This document shows positions 8,935-18,382 of a stretch of DNA of 64,000 nt, one piece after another. Both the position numbers and the translations under genes were made by a program. The notes beneath the pieces were generated by a model. That model made no database searches. It was not told where the DNA came from and was given only the letters and a program-made list of their open reading frames with translations. Within the stretch, counting starts at the first letter, position 1. Every line of letters begins with the position of its first letter. Source of the DNA: JAAZKI01 sp012799905 (GTDB lineage Bacteria; Verrucomicrobiota; Lentisphaeria; Oligosphaerales; Oligosphaeraceae); contig JBMNFR010000006.1 of NCBI GenBank assembly GCA_050949415.1, positions 496,001-560,000 of the forward strand, written 5' to 3'.

Positions 8935-9130
8935 TCATCTCGCCGCTCGCCGCTCGCCCCTCGCCGCTCGCCGCTCGCCCCTCGCCGCTCGCCGCTCGCC
9001 CCTCGCCCCTAAAAAAAGCCCTCGCCGCTCGCCCCTCGCCCCTCGCCGCTCGCCCCTCGCCCCTAAAAAAAGCCCTCGCCCCTCGCCGCTCGCCGCTCGC
9101 CGCTCGCCCCTCGCCCCTAAAAAAAGCCGC
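8935..9130. repeat. Heptanucleotide array (CGCCCCT/CGCCGCT)
   Basis: About two dozen seven-base units alternate between CGCCCCT and CGCCGCT in three blocks. Each block ends with a run of A and AGCC. Frames read across it give low-complexity Arg/Ala/Gly peptides and are not genes. It lies between the giant-ATPase group and the four-helix-bundle gene. Confidence 0.9.
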
Positions 9131-9208
9131 TTTTCCATGCAGCCGTTGCAAAGCTCGTGATTCTGTATGCAACGTTATGATAGTGAGCTTGTTACGAATA
9201 TTTTTTCT

Positions 9209-9236
9209 TTGCTCTTTCGTCTGTTTGCGCTATATT
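9209..9236 (+). promoter_or_regulatory. Putative promoter of the four-helix-bundle gene
   Basis: TTGCTC (9209-9214) and TATATT (9231-9236) are separated by 16 bases. Transcription would start near 9243, which supports the ATG at 9292 over the in-frame GTG at 9241. Confidence 0.35.
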
Positions 9237-9291
9237 TTACGTGTTGTTCGTCTGGAGTTATCGAATTCACGTATGGCACGGCAGGCGGTAT

Positions 9292-10017
9292 ATGGAAGCT
9301 GGCCTCAGACCAGAGTATCAGTGCAGTTATTATTTGCTTCGTAGCGCGGCGTTGGCAACGGTCCTTCATTTAGGCACGTTGTCGTTTTGCCAGCGTTTCA
9401 CGTCGCCGTCGGAAGCTGTTCGGTCGCGTTCTTTGACCGCGTTGGCTCGGCAGGCTTGGCAATCCGTGCTGGAGGTCATTCAGCGTCAGCTGTCTGATGC
9501 TGATGCAGAAGTCATGTGTCTCGCTGCCGGTTATCGCCAGATGACTTTGCTTCTTGGCGAATGGGAGATGTTTCTTATTGACGGCGGCGCATTGCCATGG
9601 AGTTGCCAGTCGGCTGCCTATATGCGGCTGGCGTCATCGACGTATGCGCCTGTCTGCGACGACGGCGAATTGCCGGAGCAGGCTTGTTGGCATTACGTGC
9701 AGATTTTGCGCCGACGCCTGGCTTTCTGGCTGGAGAGCATGGACCGGCTCGAAGTCGCCAATGCCTTGCTGGTGCTGACTAAGCAGGGTTTGGCCGCGCT
9801 GGCGACGGAGTTGGCCGGCTATCGCCAGCGTCATGTCGGCGCTGCCTTGACGGTGGTGGAGGACTGGTTGGAAACGAGTCGGGGCGAATGGCTGCGGGTC
9901 GCCTGCGTCGTCCCTCCGTGTCCTGCCTGCGGCAAGCCGATGCGGCGTTATTGGGAGCAATGGCAGTGCCAGGACTTCCCCGATTGCATTGGAGCTGCCG
10001 GCGGCTCAGTTCATTGA
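9292..10017 (+). CDS. Four-helix-bundle suffix-domain protein with C-terminal zinc finger
   Basis: This 241-residue protein resembles the 'four helix bundle suffix domain' family, related to the S23/IVS-encoded four-helix proteins. Supporting segments are LSFCQRFTSP, an Arg/Ser/Gln-rich helix (RSRSLTALARQAWQSVLEVIQR), and the block LLGEWEMFLIDGGALPW. The C-terminus is a zinc-binding ribbon of topoisomerase type, Cys-x2-Cys-x12-Cys-x5-Cys, starting CPACGKPM and ending DFPDC. The biochemical role of the family is unknown. It converges on the DsbD-like gene, whose stop is 30 bp away. Confidence 0.6.
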   Translation: MEAGLRPEYQCSYYLLRSAALATVLHLGTLSFCQRFTSPSEAVRSRSLTALARQAWQSVLEVIQRQLSDADAEVMCLAAGYRQMTLLLGEWEMFLIDGGALPWSCQSAAYMRLASSTYAPVCDDGELPEQACWHYVQILRRRLAFWLESMDRLEVANALLVLTKQGLAALATELAGYRQRHVGAALTVVEDWLETSRGEWLRVACVVPPCPACGKPMRRYWEQWQCQDFPDCIGAAGGSVH

Positions 10018-10046
10018 CCAGGAGGCTCAGGAAGTGCCCGGGAAGG

Positions 10047-11633
10047 TCAAATCAGCGAGAACATCAGTACGGCCAGGCAGGCAAACAAAACCGCCATGGC
10101 GACCTTAGTGGCAACGACGTTCTTGCGGGCCCAGGCTGCGACCGGCTGGGCGCCGACGCCCATCACCGCCAAGGCAGTGATGATGGCCAGCGGCAGAATG
10201 AAGAAGAAATTGTAGAGCAGCAGCAGCAGCACGGCTCGGAGGTTGATGCCGTCGGCATTGATGGCGGCAAGCGTGGGCAGATAGATTTGGCCGGTGCAGG
10301 CCAGTTCCATGCTGGAGACAATGGCGCCGAGCAGCAGAGCGGCCGGTATCATCAGCCAGGATTTATGGTCGGTCAGGCGCTTGATCCAGGTGTGGATGCG
10401 CTGGTGGGTCTGCTTGTCCAGCCCTAAAGCCATGTCTTTTGTTTTTCCGGTGCGTCGGTAGCGCAGGGCGTCGCGCAGGTGGCCGATCGCGAGGATGACG
10501 CCGGCGATTCCCAGCCCGCCGTAAATGATAGTTTTCATCCAGGCGGCTCGGTTGAGGATATCGATGAGAAAGGACAGTCCGACGCCGAACAGGACGTAGG
10601 TCAGGAAGACGCCCAGGCAGAAGAATGCTCCGACCAGGGCGATGTCGCGGGGGCGCCGTTTCAGGTACAGCAGGTAACTGAGCAGGAAGATCGAGGTGGC
10701 GAAGGCGCAGGGGTTGAAGCCGTCGATAAGACCGGCGCTGATGATGAGACCGATGGCTCCTTTGCCCAGGCGGCGTTGCTGGAGGTTTTTTTCGGCTTGC
10801 CGTTCCGCGTCGCTGACGGGCGCTTGCCAGAAGGTCTCGTAGGGTTCGCGGTAACGCGCCAGGGCTTTTTTGAGTTCAGCGGCGTCGGCCAGTCGACCGG
10901 TGATGAAGCCATCCTGCCAGCAGAGCATTGGCGCCAGGTTGCGGGTGTCGTCGGTGGGAAGCCGGAAATGATTCATGGCTCGGCGCAGAATGGCCAGGCC
11001 ATCGAGCGTGGCAACGTCAAAACGATCAATTGTCAATTCCGGCAAATCGGCTAAGAGAAGCTCCAGCTCTTTTTCCTGGCGCGAGCATTTTTTACAGTTT
11101 TTCTGGAAGAAATAGAGAAGGCGCGGGGTGACTATCGTCGTCGCCGCAGCTGTCGTTGCCGGCGTGGATGCATCCTCCGGGCAGAGCAGATCGACGACCG
11201 GGGCGCTGGCTGTGGCTGCGGCAGTCGCCAGCGGTTTAGTGACCGCCTGAACCGCTGGGTCTGACGGCTGGACAGTGGCCAGTTCGAAAAGCTCGTCTCC
11301 CAGCTCATAGAAGGCGTCAATATTGTCGATCAGCCGGTTGCCGACCAGAAAAATGGGAAATGACGCGCCTTGGGCCGGAATTTTCAAGGCGGCTTCGATT
11401 TGTTCCAAGCGCCGATAGTTGGGCGGATGCGCGATGTCCAGGAAAATGAGCACCGGGTCTTCCGGCGCGGTGAGTTCTTCCTGCCATTGACGTTTGACGG
11501 CCGCGCAGTCTTCGCAATCAGCCGTGCCGAATATAGCCACCCAGCTGCGCTCAGCCGCCAGGCTGGAAAAGCCGGAGAGGGAAAAAATTGCCAGAGCAAG
11601 GCAAAGGAGGGTTTTCGCTAAAGGACGCGGCAT
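10047..11633 (-). CDS. DsbD/CcdA-like membrane protein with two periplasmic thioredoxin-like domains
   Basis: This 528-residue protein likely passes reducing equivalents across the inner membrane. Its parts in order are a signal/anchor (1-27), a thioredoxin-like domain with CEDC (C40/C43), an Ala/Thr-rich linker, and a second thioredoxin-like domain with CKKC (C180/C183). A multi-helix membrane domain follows from about 290, carrying the paired membrane cysteines typical of CcdA/DsbD: GFNPCAFA (C309) and ELACTGQIY (C446). Having two N-terminal redox domains is unusual; DsbD has one at each end. It is the last gene of a leftward run of envelope genes. The start has no strong Shine-Dalgarno. 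It may instead be a stand-alone reductase for one client. Confidence 0.75.
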   Translation of the reverse strand: MPRPLAKTLLCLALAIFSLSGFSSLAAERSWVAIFGTADCEDCAAVKRQWQEELTAPEDPVLIFLDIAHPPNYRRLEQIEAALKIPAQGASFPIFLVGNRLIDNIDAFYELGDELFELATVQPSDPAVQAVTKPLATAAATASAPVVDLLCPEDASTPATTAAATTIVTPRLLYFFQKNCKKCSRQEKELELLLADLPELTIDRFDVATLDGLAILRRAMNHFRLPTDDTRNLAPMLCWQDGFITGRLADAAELKKALARYREPYETFWQAPVSDAERQAEKNLQQRRLGKGAIGLIISAGLIDGFNPCAFATSIFLLSYLLYLKRRPRDIALVGAFFCLGVFLTYVLFGVGLSFLIDILNRAAWMKTIIYGGLGIAGVILAIGHLRDALRYRRTGKTKDMALGLDKQTHQRIHTWIKRLTDHKSWLMIPAALLLGAIVSSMELACTGQIYLPTLAAINADGINLRAVLLLLLYNFFFILPLAIITALAVMGVGAQPVAAWARKNVVATKVAMAVLFACLAVLMFSLI

Positions 11634-11673
11634 AATCTAGAGAATTTACAGAAAAAGAACCACGGATGGAATG

Positions 11674-11765
11674 TCGCCCCGGGCTAAAGCCCGGGCACTG
11701 AACGGAGGTAAAACAACAGCGCCCCTCGCCCCTCGCCCCTCGCCCCTCGCCCCTAGAAAAAGCCC
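11674..11765. repeat. Element C copy 1 followed by CGCCCCT heptads
   Basis: The hairpin CCCGGGC-TAAA-GCCCGGG (11678-11695) is followed by the conserved tail GCACTGAACGGAGGTAAAAC and then by five CGCCCCT heptads ending in AGAAAAAGCCCC. Other copies of element C lie at about 23101, 43073 and 47704. It falls in the 153-bp gap between the DUF1573 and DsbD-like genes. Confidence 0.85.
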
Positions 11766-11787
11766 CTAATCTTGCCGCAGGCGGGCT

Positions 11788-13008
11788 TCACTTGCCGACG
11801 ATGACTAGGCGGCCAATGACTTTTTTGTCTTGCATGACGCTGGCTGAATACCTTTTCCGTTGGGCGAAAAATTGTTCAGGAAAGTTTAGGCGCAGTTTGA
11901 TGCAGGTGTCTTCCGGAGTGATTTCCATGGTGCAGCCTGTAGGAAGGTTCGCTGTGATGGTCTTGGCAATGTCTTGCCAAGTGGCTTTTCTTTTCATCTC
12001 TCCGGCTGCCTGCTCTTCGTTTTCAACGTGGTTTTCCGCTACTCGGTCGTCCTTTTTGGTGTGTCTGCCGCCGCCAAAGCGTCGTGCAATGCTGCGGGAT
12101 GGCGGCGCTTCGCTGCGCGGGATGATGCTCAGTTCAGCGGTGTGTCCTTTACCCGGTTCGATTGGGGTTGTGTCGACGTTGATAATACGCTCATCGACGG
12201 TCACATCCCAGCCGGTGACAGTGCCGCGGAAGGCGATTTGAACCGGGCCATAGCCGTCGATGCCCCGTGTGGGCAGGGTGATGATTTCATTCAACTTGCC
12301 GGCCGGCAGCGGCAGTTTGGGCGTGGCCGCGACTGTGAAGGTGTTGGGTGCCGGAGACGACAGGGTTAAGTTGAAAAGCTTGTTTTCCTCAGGCTGCTCC
12401 AGCACAATCTGCTTGCCCTCGGGAAAGTCGAACTTCAAGGTTATGGTGCGGGTCCAGGATGTCGTCAGACCGATAAAGTTGCCCAGCTGAATTACCGGAG
12501 CTGGATCAAAACTGACATTTTTGGCGATGTCGCCGACGATTTTGACAAAATAGGGATCGTAATTCTCGACATTGACCATAATCAGGCGAGCGAACGGCTT
12601 CACTGACAGGACATTGGCTTTGAGGATGGCCTCAATTGTCATCTCCGCTCCGGGCGCCAGGGTGAATGGCTGAGGAGCGTTGACGATTTCGATGCAAGGA
12701 CAGGTGCTGCGGACAAAGCGAATGGCAAGCGGCTTGTCGCCAGCATGGCGCAATTTCACCGTGAACTGGCGGCGCTCCCGGTCCATCAGTTTGCCCAGGT
12801 TGACTTCATCAGCATTGTCCGGCAGTTGCAGCGGCGGGGTTTTTGTGGAAGTCGGTTTTTCCGTTGGCGATTGTGCGGCCTGTTCCTGTTGTTCGACCAG
12901 GTCTTGGGCATCAGCAGGGGGCGCTGCCGCGTCTTGGGCTAAGATAGCGGTAGCCAGCAGGGGCAAGACGATAAGACTGGTCAGTAGGCGCAATATGACA
13001 GGGGGCAT
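11788..13008 (-). CDS. Secreted DUF1573-like protein
   Basis: This 406-residue protein has an N-terminal signal peptide (LLTSLIVLPLLATAILAQ). A DUF1573/Ig-like domain follows, recognisable from GKLMDRERRQFTVKLRHAG and IRFVRSTCPCIEIVNAP, where the paired Cys matches the family's CxC-type loop. The middle (about 155-290) is a beta-sandwich-like repeat. After a charged, low-complexity linker (SRSIARRFGGG to KRKATWQDI) comes a further beta-rich C-terminal region. DUF1573 proteins are exported and their function is not established. It lies 139 bp downstream of the 1744-aa protein on the same strand. Confidence 0.65.
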   Translation of the reverse strand: MPPVILRLLTSLIVLPLLATAILAQDAAAPPADAQDLVEQQEQAAQSPTEKPTSTKTPPLQLPDNADEVNLGKLMDRERRQFTVKLRHAGDKPLAIRFVRSTCPCIEIVNAPQPFTLAPGAEMTIEAILKANVLSVKPFARLIMVNVENYDPYFVKIVGDIAKNVSFDPAPVIQLGNFIGLTTSWTRTITLKFDFPEGKQIVLEQPEENKLFNLTLSSPAPNTFTVAATPKLPLPAGKLNEIITLPTRGIDGYGPVQIAFRGTVTGWDVTVDERIINVDTTPIEPGKGHTAELSIIPRSEAPPSRSIARRFGGGRHTKKDDRVAENHVENEEQAAGEMKRKATWQDIAKTITANLPTGCTMEITPEDTCIKLRLNFPEQFFAQRKRYSASVMQDKKVIGRLVIVGK

Positions 13009-13147
13009 TGAGGTTGTTCCTTGGGTATGTGTCTGATGGCGGTCATCGACGCGGGAGGGCAGCGACTGGGCTTCGTCCGACCCGTTGCATCTGCTCCAGT
13101 GCTCTCGCTCCGCAGCGGCTGGCCGCTACTTATTGTCCATCTGCGGA

Positions 13148-16100
13148 TTAGTGGTCAGGATAGTGCCATACGCCTTGCCACTTCGGCTGTTCCGGTGGAT
13201 CGGTGGTGAACTGTCCATCCACCCAGAACCAGCGCGTGCCTTGGCCTGGATCGGCAATGCAGCGCCATTCGGCGGGGGCATCCGGCGGCATTGGCGTCGG
13301 CTGCATTAGCAAGAGTCCGGGAATGTCGAAAGGCAGGGTGTTGTCTTTGATGAAAATCCAATAGGCGGCGCCGGTCTCCAGGGCGCTGGCTGGGACAAAT
13401 GCGTTCTGGATCGGATCGCAGGCCTTCCAGCCGGGGCCGGGAACATAGTCGGCCGCCAGTTTGATGTCCCAGGGAACGCCGAGCAGATTCCAGCCAGGCT
13501 GGACAGCGATGGCGCCGTCCGGGACATTGCCGTCTGCATCCGGCACAGCAAAAGTGGCGACCGCTTCGGCTGGCGTCAGGGGAATGGCCAGGATGTCGCT
13601 TTCGGCCTTGCCGTCTTCCAGGCCGACGAATTCCTGCCTGAGGGTGGGGAGCGTGAACTCCTTGTTTGTTTCATACTCGTCAGTCCAGTCATACAGGAAT
13701 AGACTGGTGTTTCCATCTAGGTCGGTTTCTCGGCGGAGGACTTTCTGGGTTGGTGCGTCAATCGTCAGGCTGACAGCCGCCTTTTGGAATACGACATTGA
13801 AGTCAGGGCCGGCTTGGCCTTCCAGGTCAACGAGGGTTGGCGCTTCGGCCGCCAGGACAGCTGTCGCGTTCAGGGTGATGATATAGGTGGCGTTCTGGTG
13901 GTCGAAATAGCCGTAGCCGACTGCCAGGTCAGCGGTTTCTCGGCAGCAGTCTGAGGTGATCGGGGTCAGAATGCCGCGGATGGCGCATTCGGTTCTGTTG
14001 AGGGCGCTGCCATTGGCTGCATTCAGCACGTTGATGGTTCCAGTGAGGACGCCGGTGTCCTTGTTGTATGCCAAGTCGCTTAGTTCTGCCGCCAGGATTC
14101 CTTCTGCAGCAATCGTCATGGCAGGGGTGGCGGGGATTTCCTCCAGCAGAATGTGATCCGGGATGACAATTCCCGCCGCAGCAGGCGTTTGGACATTGAA
14201 ATAGAAGTACGGCGACTCGGAGTCCGGGTCAACCTGCGCCGCTACTGAGCGGGTTGAGTCAAAGACGGTGCCGCAGGGGTCAAGACAGACCTGGTCGTGG
14301 GCGGATTTTTCCCAGATGGGGTTGTCGACTTCATTGCCATAGCAAGCGGAAATCCAAGCGTCGTTGATGCCTTCGCCCTCGCGGTCGGTCTTGGGGAAGA
14401 TGACCAGGCGACCGGCCAGGCGGCCGCTGAATTTGCCCAGCTCTTCCGACCAGTACAGGGGCTGGAAGAAAATCAGGTCTCCGTAGGGTTTTTTATCGGG
14501 AGCCACATCAATGTTGACGCTGGGCGTAATATAGGTCGTTTGCGGGCCAATCGCCGTGCCGTCAATCATTTCACCCTGATAGGTGACGACGCCGGCAGCG
14601 TTGACTTCGACTTGCAACCATCCATGGAAATTATAGGTATCGTCCTCGTTCAATTCCCGTAGGGCGACCGTGTAGTAGCCTTCATATTCTTCCGGAATGT
14701 CGGAACGTGCCGCCGCATGGATGGAATAAGGAATCGCCTGGGGGGAGGTATAGGTGCCGCTGACGTTGCCATCAGGAGCTACGTACAGAAGCAACCTGGC
14801 GCCAGTGCCGTTATCGACCAAGTCAAGCACGAGGTTGCCGGCGGCAGGGGAGTAGCCTGTCCACGCATCCGCTGTAAACTCGACCGGTGCGGCGGTGTCC
14901 TGGGTGGCGACGCGTAGGGTGATTTTACCGGTCGGGCCATTCAAATCGTTGTCTATCTTGATATCGCCGCGGATGGCGCGGGCGGCGGTGTCGTCAAGCA
15001 TGCTGGTCAGATAGCCTGCAAATGCCGTTATGCTGCCCGAGGGCGGCATGTCGCTGACCGTGAAGTGCACATCCAAGTTGTCGACGTGGTCGATATCCGT
15101 GAAGAGGCCCAGGCGGACTGTTTTGCCGACGGCGTCCAGCTCGGTCGGCGCACCGCTGATGACGATGCGGGGTTGAGCCGGGTCATCCACCCATTCGACA
15201 TTCAGGCCGGCTGGCAGAGCTGCGTCTGCCCCAGGCAGGAGGACGTTGTTAGCTGTGCCGCCAACGCAGACCGGGAAGACCAGTCCGCTGACTGGGACGT
15301 CTTTGATCAGATCGAAGCTGGTGACGGTTGGACGTGGCGCGAAGACCGTGGTGGACATGACTTTGACTATGGTTCTGGACGCAGTCCCGTCAACCTGGGC
15401 ATTGCCACCGGCGACGGCGTCAATTTCGATGATGAAATCACGGCTGTCGGTCCAGAGCGGGACTTCGGCGGGAATATGGTAAGCCGCGGTCAGATTTATT
15501 TCTCCGGCTGGCTTGTCAGCATGCGGTATGGTCACTTCGCTCCAGTCGGTTGCAGTGAAGTAAAATTCATTTAGGGCGTTTTCGGGGGCGGCGATGACCC
15601 GGTAGCGGAAGCGTATATCCTGGTCGTTGGCTTTTTGCTCAATGATGCGGACTGTGACAGTTGCCTCCTCGTGGCGTCGGGAGACGTAGATTTCCTCGGT
15701 TGCCATGGCCAGTTTGTAGTTGAGGCTGGCTTCTGCGAAAGTGAGCGCATAGGCGAAACTCGCATTGGCGCCGGTCGCGCTGACTCGCAGCCAGAACGTC
15801 CCGCCGGTCGACATCGGCGGCGCGAAATCCAGGCGAGCGGCGACGTTGGCCGGTGCGGTCAAGGTTTTCAGGGCGGTCAGACCGTCTTCGCTGTAGACCG
15901 TCAAGGTGATCATGGCTTCAGCAGGCGGATTGTCACTCTGGGCGGTGAAGGCGGCTGCCATGTCCGGCGAGACCGTGAATTGCCACCAGTCAGCCGCGAT
16001 CAGGCTGCCGCCGATGCGGGAGTTGACCGGAGAATCCGTGCCGATCTCCTGGGTGCTCAGGCTGGCAAAGGTGTTGTCCTCGACAAAGCCGTCTGCCGCC

Positions 16101-18382
16101 ATGATGGCCAAGTCGTTCAACTTAGCGATGACCGAGTCGGCTTCATAGTCGCCGGAAATTCGGCCGACGGTTGCCAGGCCATTGAATGTCGCGCGGGTGC
16201 CCCCCGCCGTTGGGACGCAGTAGACCAGCGTCGGATAGCCGATTTTTTTCCAGGCGTCGCCCGGTCCCCATGCCGTTGCCGTGGGCAAGGCCAGGGCATT
16301 CTGCACCGCGATATTGTCTTCCAGCTTGGCCTCGGCCTCGTTCTCGTCAATGCTATTGGTTTCCAGGTAACCACCGGTCGTGTTATCGCGGAGCAGGGAT
16401 GGTCCGTTGCCATAGCGGTCGCGGTTATCGAGGGCGACCAGGTAGGCATTGGCGGTTGCCGCTGCGAAGGCGGGCGTTTGCAGAACGTTGTGGTCTAAGC
16501 CCACGCAGTACGGGCACCAGAGGAGGCCGCTGAACAAGTAGATGATTGGCTTGCCGTCAATCAGGGATTGAGCCTCGGCGGCAGTGCGGTCCATGGTCCA
16601 TTGACCTGGAACGGCGCCGGCCCAATGCGGGTTGGTGACGGTTCCCGGCGCTGGCGCTCGTTGAGCCTCGTGCACCTTCAGGGTGTAGAACATATCGTTC
16701 ATCGGGGCGCTGTCGTCATGTTTGATTCGCAGCAGGAAAGTCAGGTTGGTGGCGGTTCCGGTCGACATGTCAACTTGGATGCCGCGGTCCAGTGCGTCAA
16801 AGCCAAGGGAAGTGACTGTTTTCAGAGCCGGGGTTTTGGGCGTGCTGACGCCGTTGACCAGCGTGCTGGCATAGAGCGTAAACGTGATATTGACGCCCGG
16901 GTTGGCATTGATGATGTCCTTGGCGGAAAAGACATAGCGCTTGTTCAGGTCGCCGGTGAATTTGTACCATCTTTCGTTGACGGCTGTCGTCAGCGACTGG
17001 TTGACTGAATAGGTGATCCACTTGGAGGCAGTCGCCGGGGGATACTCCAGGCTGGGTATCCTTCCCAGGTTGATGGCGTTTTCGTAGCCGGACAGCGGCG
17101 GCGCGGCCGGCGGATTGATCGTCGCCCATTGCTGGTTCGGGAAGAAGGACTCCAGGACGGCGATATACGTCGCCGCCTTCCAATTCGCTTCGGCTTCAAG
17201 CTTGATGCCGTTAATTGATTTGACGGCGGCATAGTTGAACCCGCTCTTGTTGCCGGCATAGAAGCCGGACGCAATCGTCAGCAGGGTGACTTCAGAGGGG
17301 TCCAGGGATTTCCAATCGGAAGTAGTCAGGTCAGCGCCGGGGTTGACGGTGAAGAGGAAAGAGTACGGATAAGTCTTTGACATGCCGCAGGCTTTGCCGT
17401 AGTTCACGCTCAGGCGGTCGCTGAGCTTTTGTAGGTCACGGCATTCGAAAAGCACGATTTTCTTTTCTTTGGCGTAGTTGCGGAATTCCGCTGTGTGCAG
17501 AACCATTCTTTCCAGGCTGTCACAATGGGCGCAGTTGATGGCGCCGGCGACGACGAGGAGCGGGCGGTTGTTGGCGAGGGCATAGGCTTTGGCCTGGGCG
17601 AGTTGATTAGTCTGCAGCCAGATGCCGCCCCAAAGGCTGTCATCAATAGGGCCTATCGGCGGGTCGTCGCCACCCGGAGGCGGGTCATCACCGCCGGGAG
17701 GTGGATCGTCACCTCCGGGCGGTGGGTCGTCGCCGCCGGGCGGTGGATCGTCGCCGCCAGCCGGGGGGACGATAGTCGCCCACTGCTGATTCGGGAAGTA
17801 GCTCTTCAGTACCTCAATATACGTTGAAGCCTTCCAATTCGCCTCGTTTTCGATGCGGATGCCGTTGATCGATTTGGCGGCGGCGTAAGTGAACCCGCTC
17901 TTGCTGCCGGCGTATGGGCCGGATGCCACCGCCAACAGGGTGACTTCTGAGGGGTCCAGGGACTTCCAGTTGACATTGGTCACGTCCGCGTCTGGGTTGA
18001 CGCGGAAGAGAAAAGAGTACGGATAAGTCTTTGACATGCCGCAGGCTTTGCCGTAGTTTACATGCAGGCGGTCGCTGAGCTTTTGCAGATCGCGGCATTC
18101 GAAGAGGACGACCTTGTTGTTGTAGGCGAAATTGTGCATTTCCGCCGTGTGCAGGACGTTTTCTTCCAGGGTTTCGCAATGGGCGCAGTTGATTGCGCCG
18201 GCGACGACGAGGAGTGGGCGGTTGCTGTCTCGGGCCATTTTCTTGGCGGCTGCCAGCGTGTTGCTGCCGGTGTGCCAAGTCCCCCAGGCGGCTTGTGAAA
18301 ACAGCGTAGGTATTCCGGCGAAGATGAGCAACAGGATGGCAAGGTTCGCACATAGGCGGCGAGAGGAGGATGGCATGCGCAT
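13148..18382 (-). CDS. Giant secreted protein with three thioredoxin-like domains
   Basis: This 1744-residue protein starts with a signal peptide (LAILLLIFAGIPTLFSQA). Two nearly identical thioredoxin-fold domains follow (about 34-205 and 250-425), each with NRPLLVVAGAINCAHC (C66/C69 and C285/C288) and a later KACGMSKTYPYSFLF. They are joined by a GGDDPPP linker repeat. A beta-rich domain (about 430-580) precedes a third thioredoxin-like domain with LLWCPYC (C624/C627). The rest is beta-sandwich-like and ends with a GWNLLGVP domain that recurs in the pseudogene at 23.2-25.2 kb. Signal peptide plus CxxC domains implies periplasmic or surface redox chemistry; substrates are unknown. The N-terminal domains resemble Thioredoxin_7/DUF255 proteins. 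Confidence 0.75.
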   Translation of the reverse strand: MRMPSSSRRLCANLAILLLIFAGIPTLFSQAAWGTWHTGSNTLAAAKKMARDSNRPLLVVAGAINCAHCETLEENVLHTAEMHNFAYNNKVVLFECRDLQKLSDRLHVNYGKACGMSKTYPYSFLFRVNPDADVTNVNWKSLDPSEVTLLAVASGPYAGSKSGFTYAAAKSINGIRIENEANWKASTYIEVLKSYFPNQQWATIVPPAGGDDPPPGGDDPPPGGDDPPPGGDDPPPGGDDPPIGPIDDSLWGGIWLQTNQLAQAKAYALANNRPLLVVAGAINCAHCDSLERMVLHTAEFRNYAKEKKIVLFECRDLQKLSDRLSVNYGKACGMSKTYPYSFLFTVNPGADLTTSDWKSLDPSEVTLLTIASGFYAGNKSGFNYAAVKSINGIKLEAEANWKAATYIAVLESFFPNQQWATINPPAAPPLSGYENAINLGRIPSLEYPPATASKWITYSVNQSLTTAVNERWYKFTGDLNKRYVFSAKDIINANPGVNITFTLYASTLVNGVSTPKTPALKTVTSLGFDALDRGIQVDMSTGTATNLTFLLRIKHDDSAPMNDMFYTLKVHEAQRAPAPGTVTNPHWAGAVPGQWTMDRTAAEAQSLIDGKPIIYLFSGLLWCPYCVGLDHNVLQTPAFAAATANAYLVALDNRDRYGNGPSLLRDNTTGGYLETNSIDENEAEAKLEDNIAVQNALALPTATAWGPGDAWKKIGYPTLVYCVPTAGGTRATFNGLATVGRISGDYEADSVIAKLNDLAIMAADGFVEDNTFASLSTQEIGTDSPVNSRIGGSLIAADWWQFTVSPDMAAAFTAQSDNPPAEAMITLTVYSEDGLTALKTLTAPANVAARLDFAPPMSTGGTFWLRVSATGANASFAYALTFAEASLNYKLAMATEEIYVSRRHEEATVTVRIIEQKANDQDIRFRYRVIAAPENALNEFYFTATDWSEVTIPHADKPAGEINLTAAYHIPAEVPLWTDSRDFIIEIDAVAGGNAQVDGTASRTIVKVMSTTVFAPRPTVTSFDLIKDVPVSGLVFPVCVGGTANNVLLPGADAALPAGLNVEWVDDPAQPRIVISGAPTELDAVGKTVRLGLFTDIDHVDNLDVHFTVSDMPPSGSITAFAGYLTSMLDDTAARAIRGDIKIDNDLNGPTGKITLRVATQDTAAPVEFTADAWTGYSPAAGNLVLDLVDNGTGARLLLYVAPDGNVSGTYTSPQAIPYSIHAAARSDIPEEYEGYYTVALRELNEDDTYNFHGWLQVEVNAAGVVTYQGEMIDGTAIGPQTTYITPSVNIDVAPDKKPYGDLIFFQPLYWSEELGKFSGRLAGRLVIFPKTDREGEGINDAWISACYGNEVDNPIWEKSAHDQVCLDPCGTVFDSTRSVAAQVDPDSESPYFYFNVQTPAAAGIVIPDHILLEEIPATPAMTIAAEGILAAELSDLAYNKDTGVLTGTINVLNAANGSALNRTECAIRGILTPITSDCCRETADLAVGYGYFDHQNATYIITLNATAVLAAEAPTLVDLEGQAGPDFNVVFQKAAVSLTIDAPTQKVLRRETDLDGNTSLFLYDWTDEYETNKEFTLPTLRQEFVGLEDGKAESDILAIPLTPAEAVATFAVPDADGNVPDGAIAVQPGWNLLGVPWDIKLAADYVPGPGWKACDPIQNAFVPASALETGAAYWIFIKDNTLPFDIPGLLLMQPTPMPPDAPAEWRCIADPGQGTRWFWVDGQFTTDPPEQPKWQGVWHYPDH
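17653..17758 (-). repeat. GGDDPPP linker repeat
   Basis: Five 21-bp units encode Gly-Gly-Asp-Asp-Pro-Pro-Pro linkers (residues about 209-243) between the first two thioredoxin-like domains. The copies are close to identical at DNA level, so their number may vary between strains. Confidence 0.9.

Noticed and set aside
8879..9172. Open frames through the heptad array on both strands
   Set aside because: The products are pure Arg/Ser/Pro/Ala or Gly/Glu/Arg repeats created by the seven-base units.
10479..11054. 191-codon plus-strand frame inside the DsbD-like gene
   Set aside because: It is antisense to a gene with conserved Cys motifs and membrane helices, and its product is acidic low-complexity sequence.
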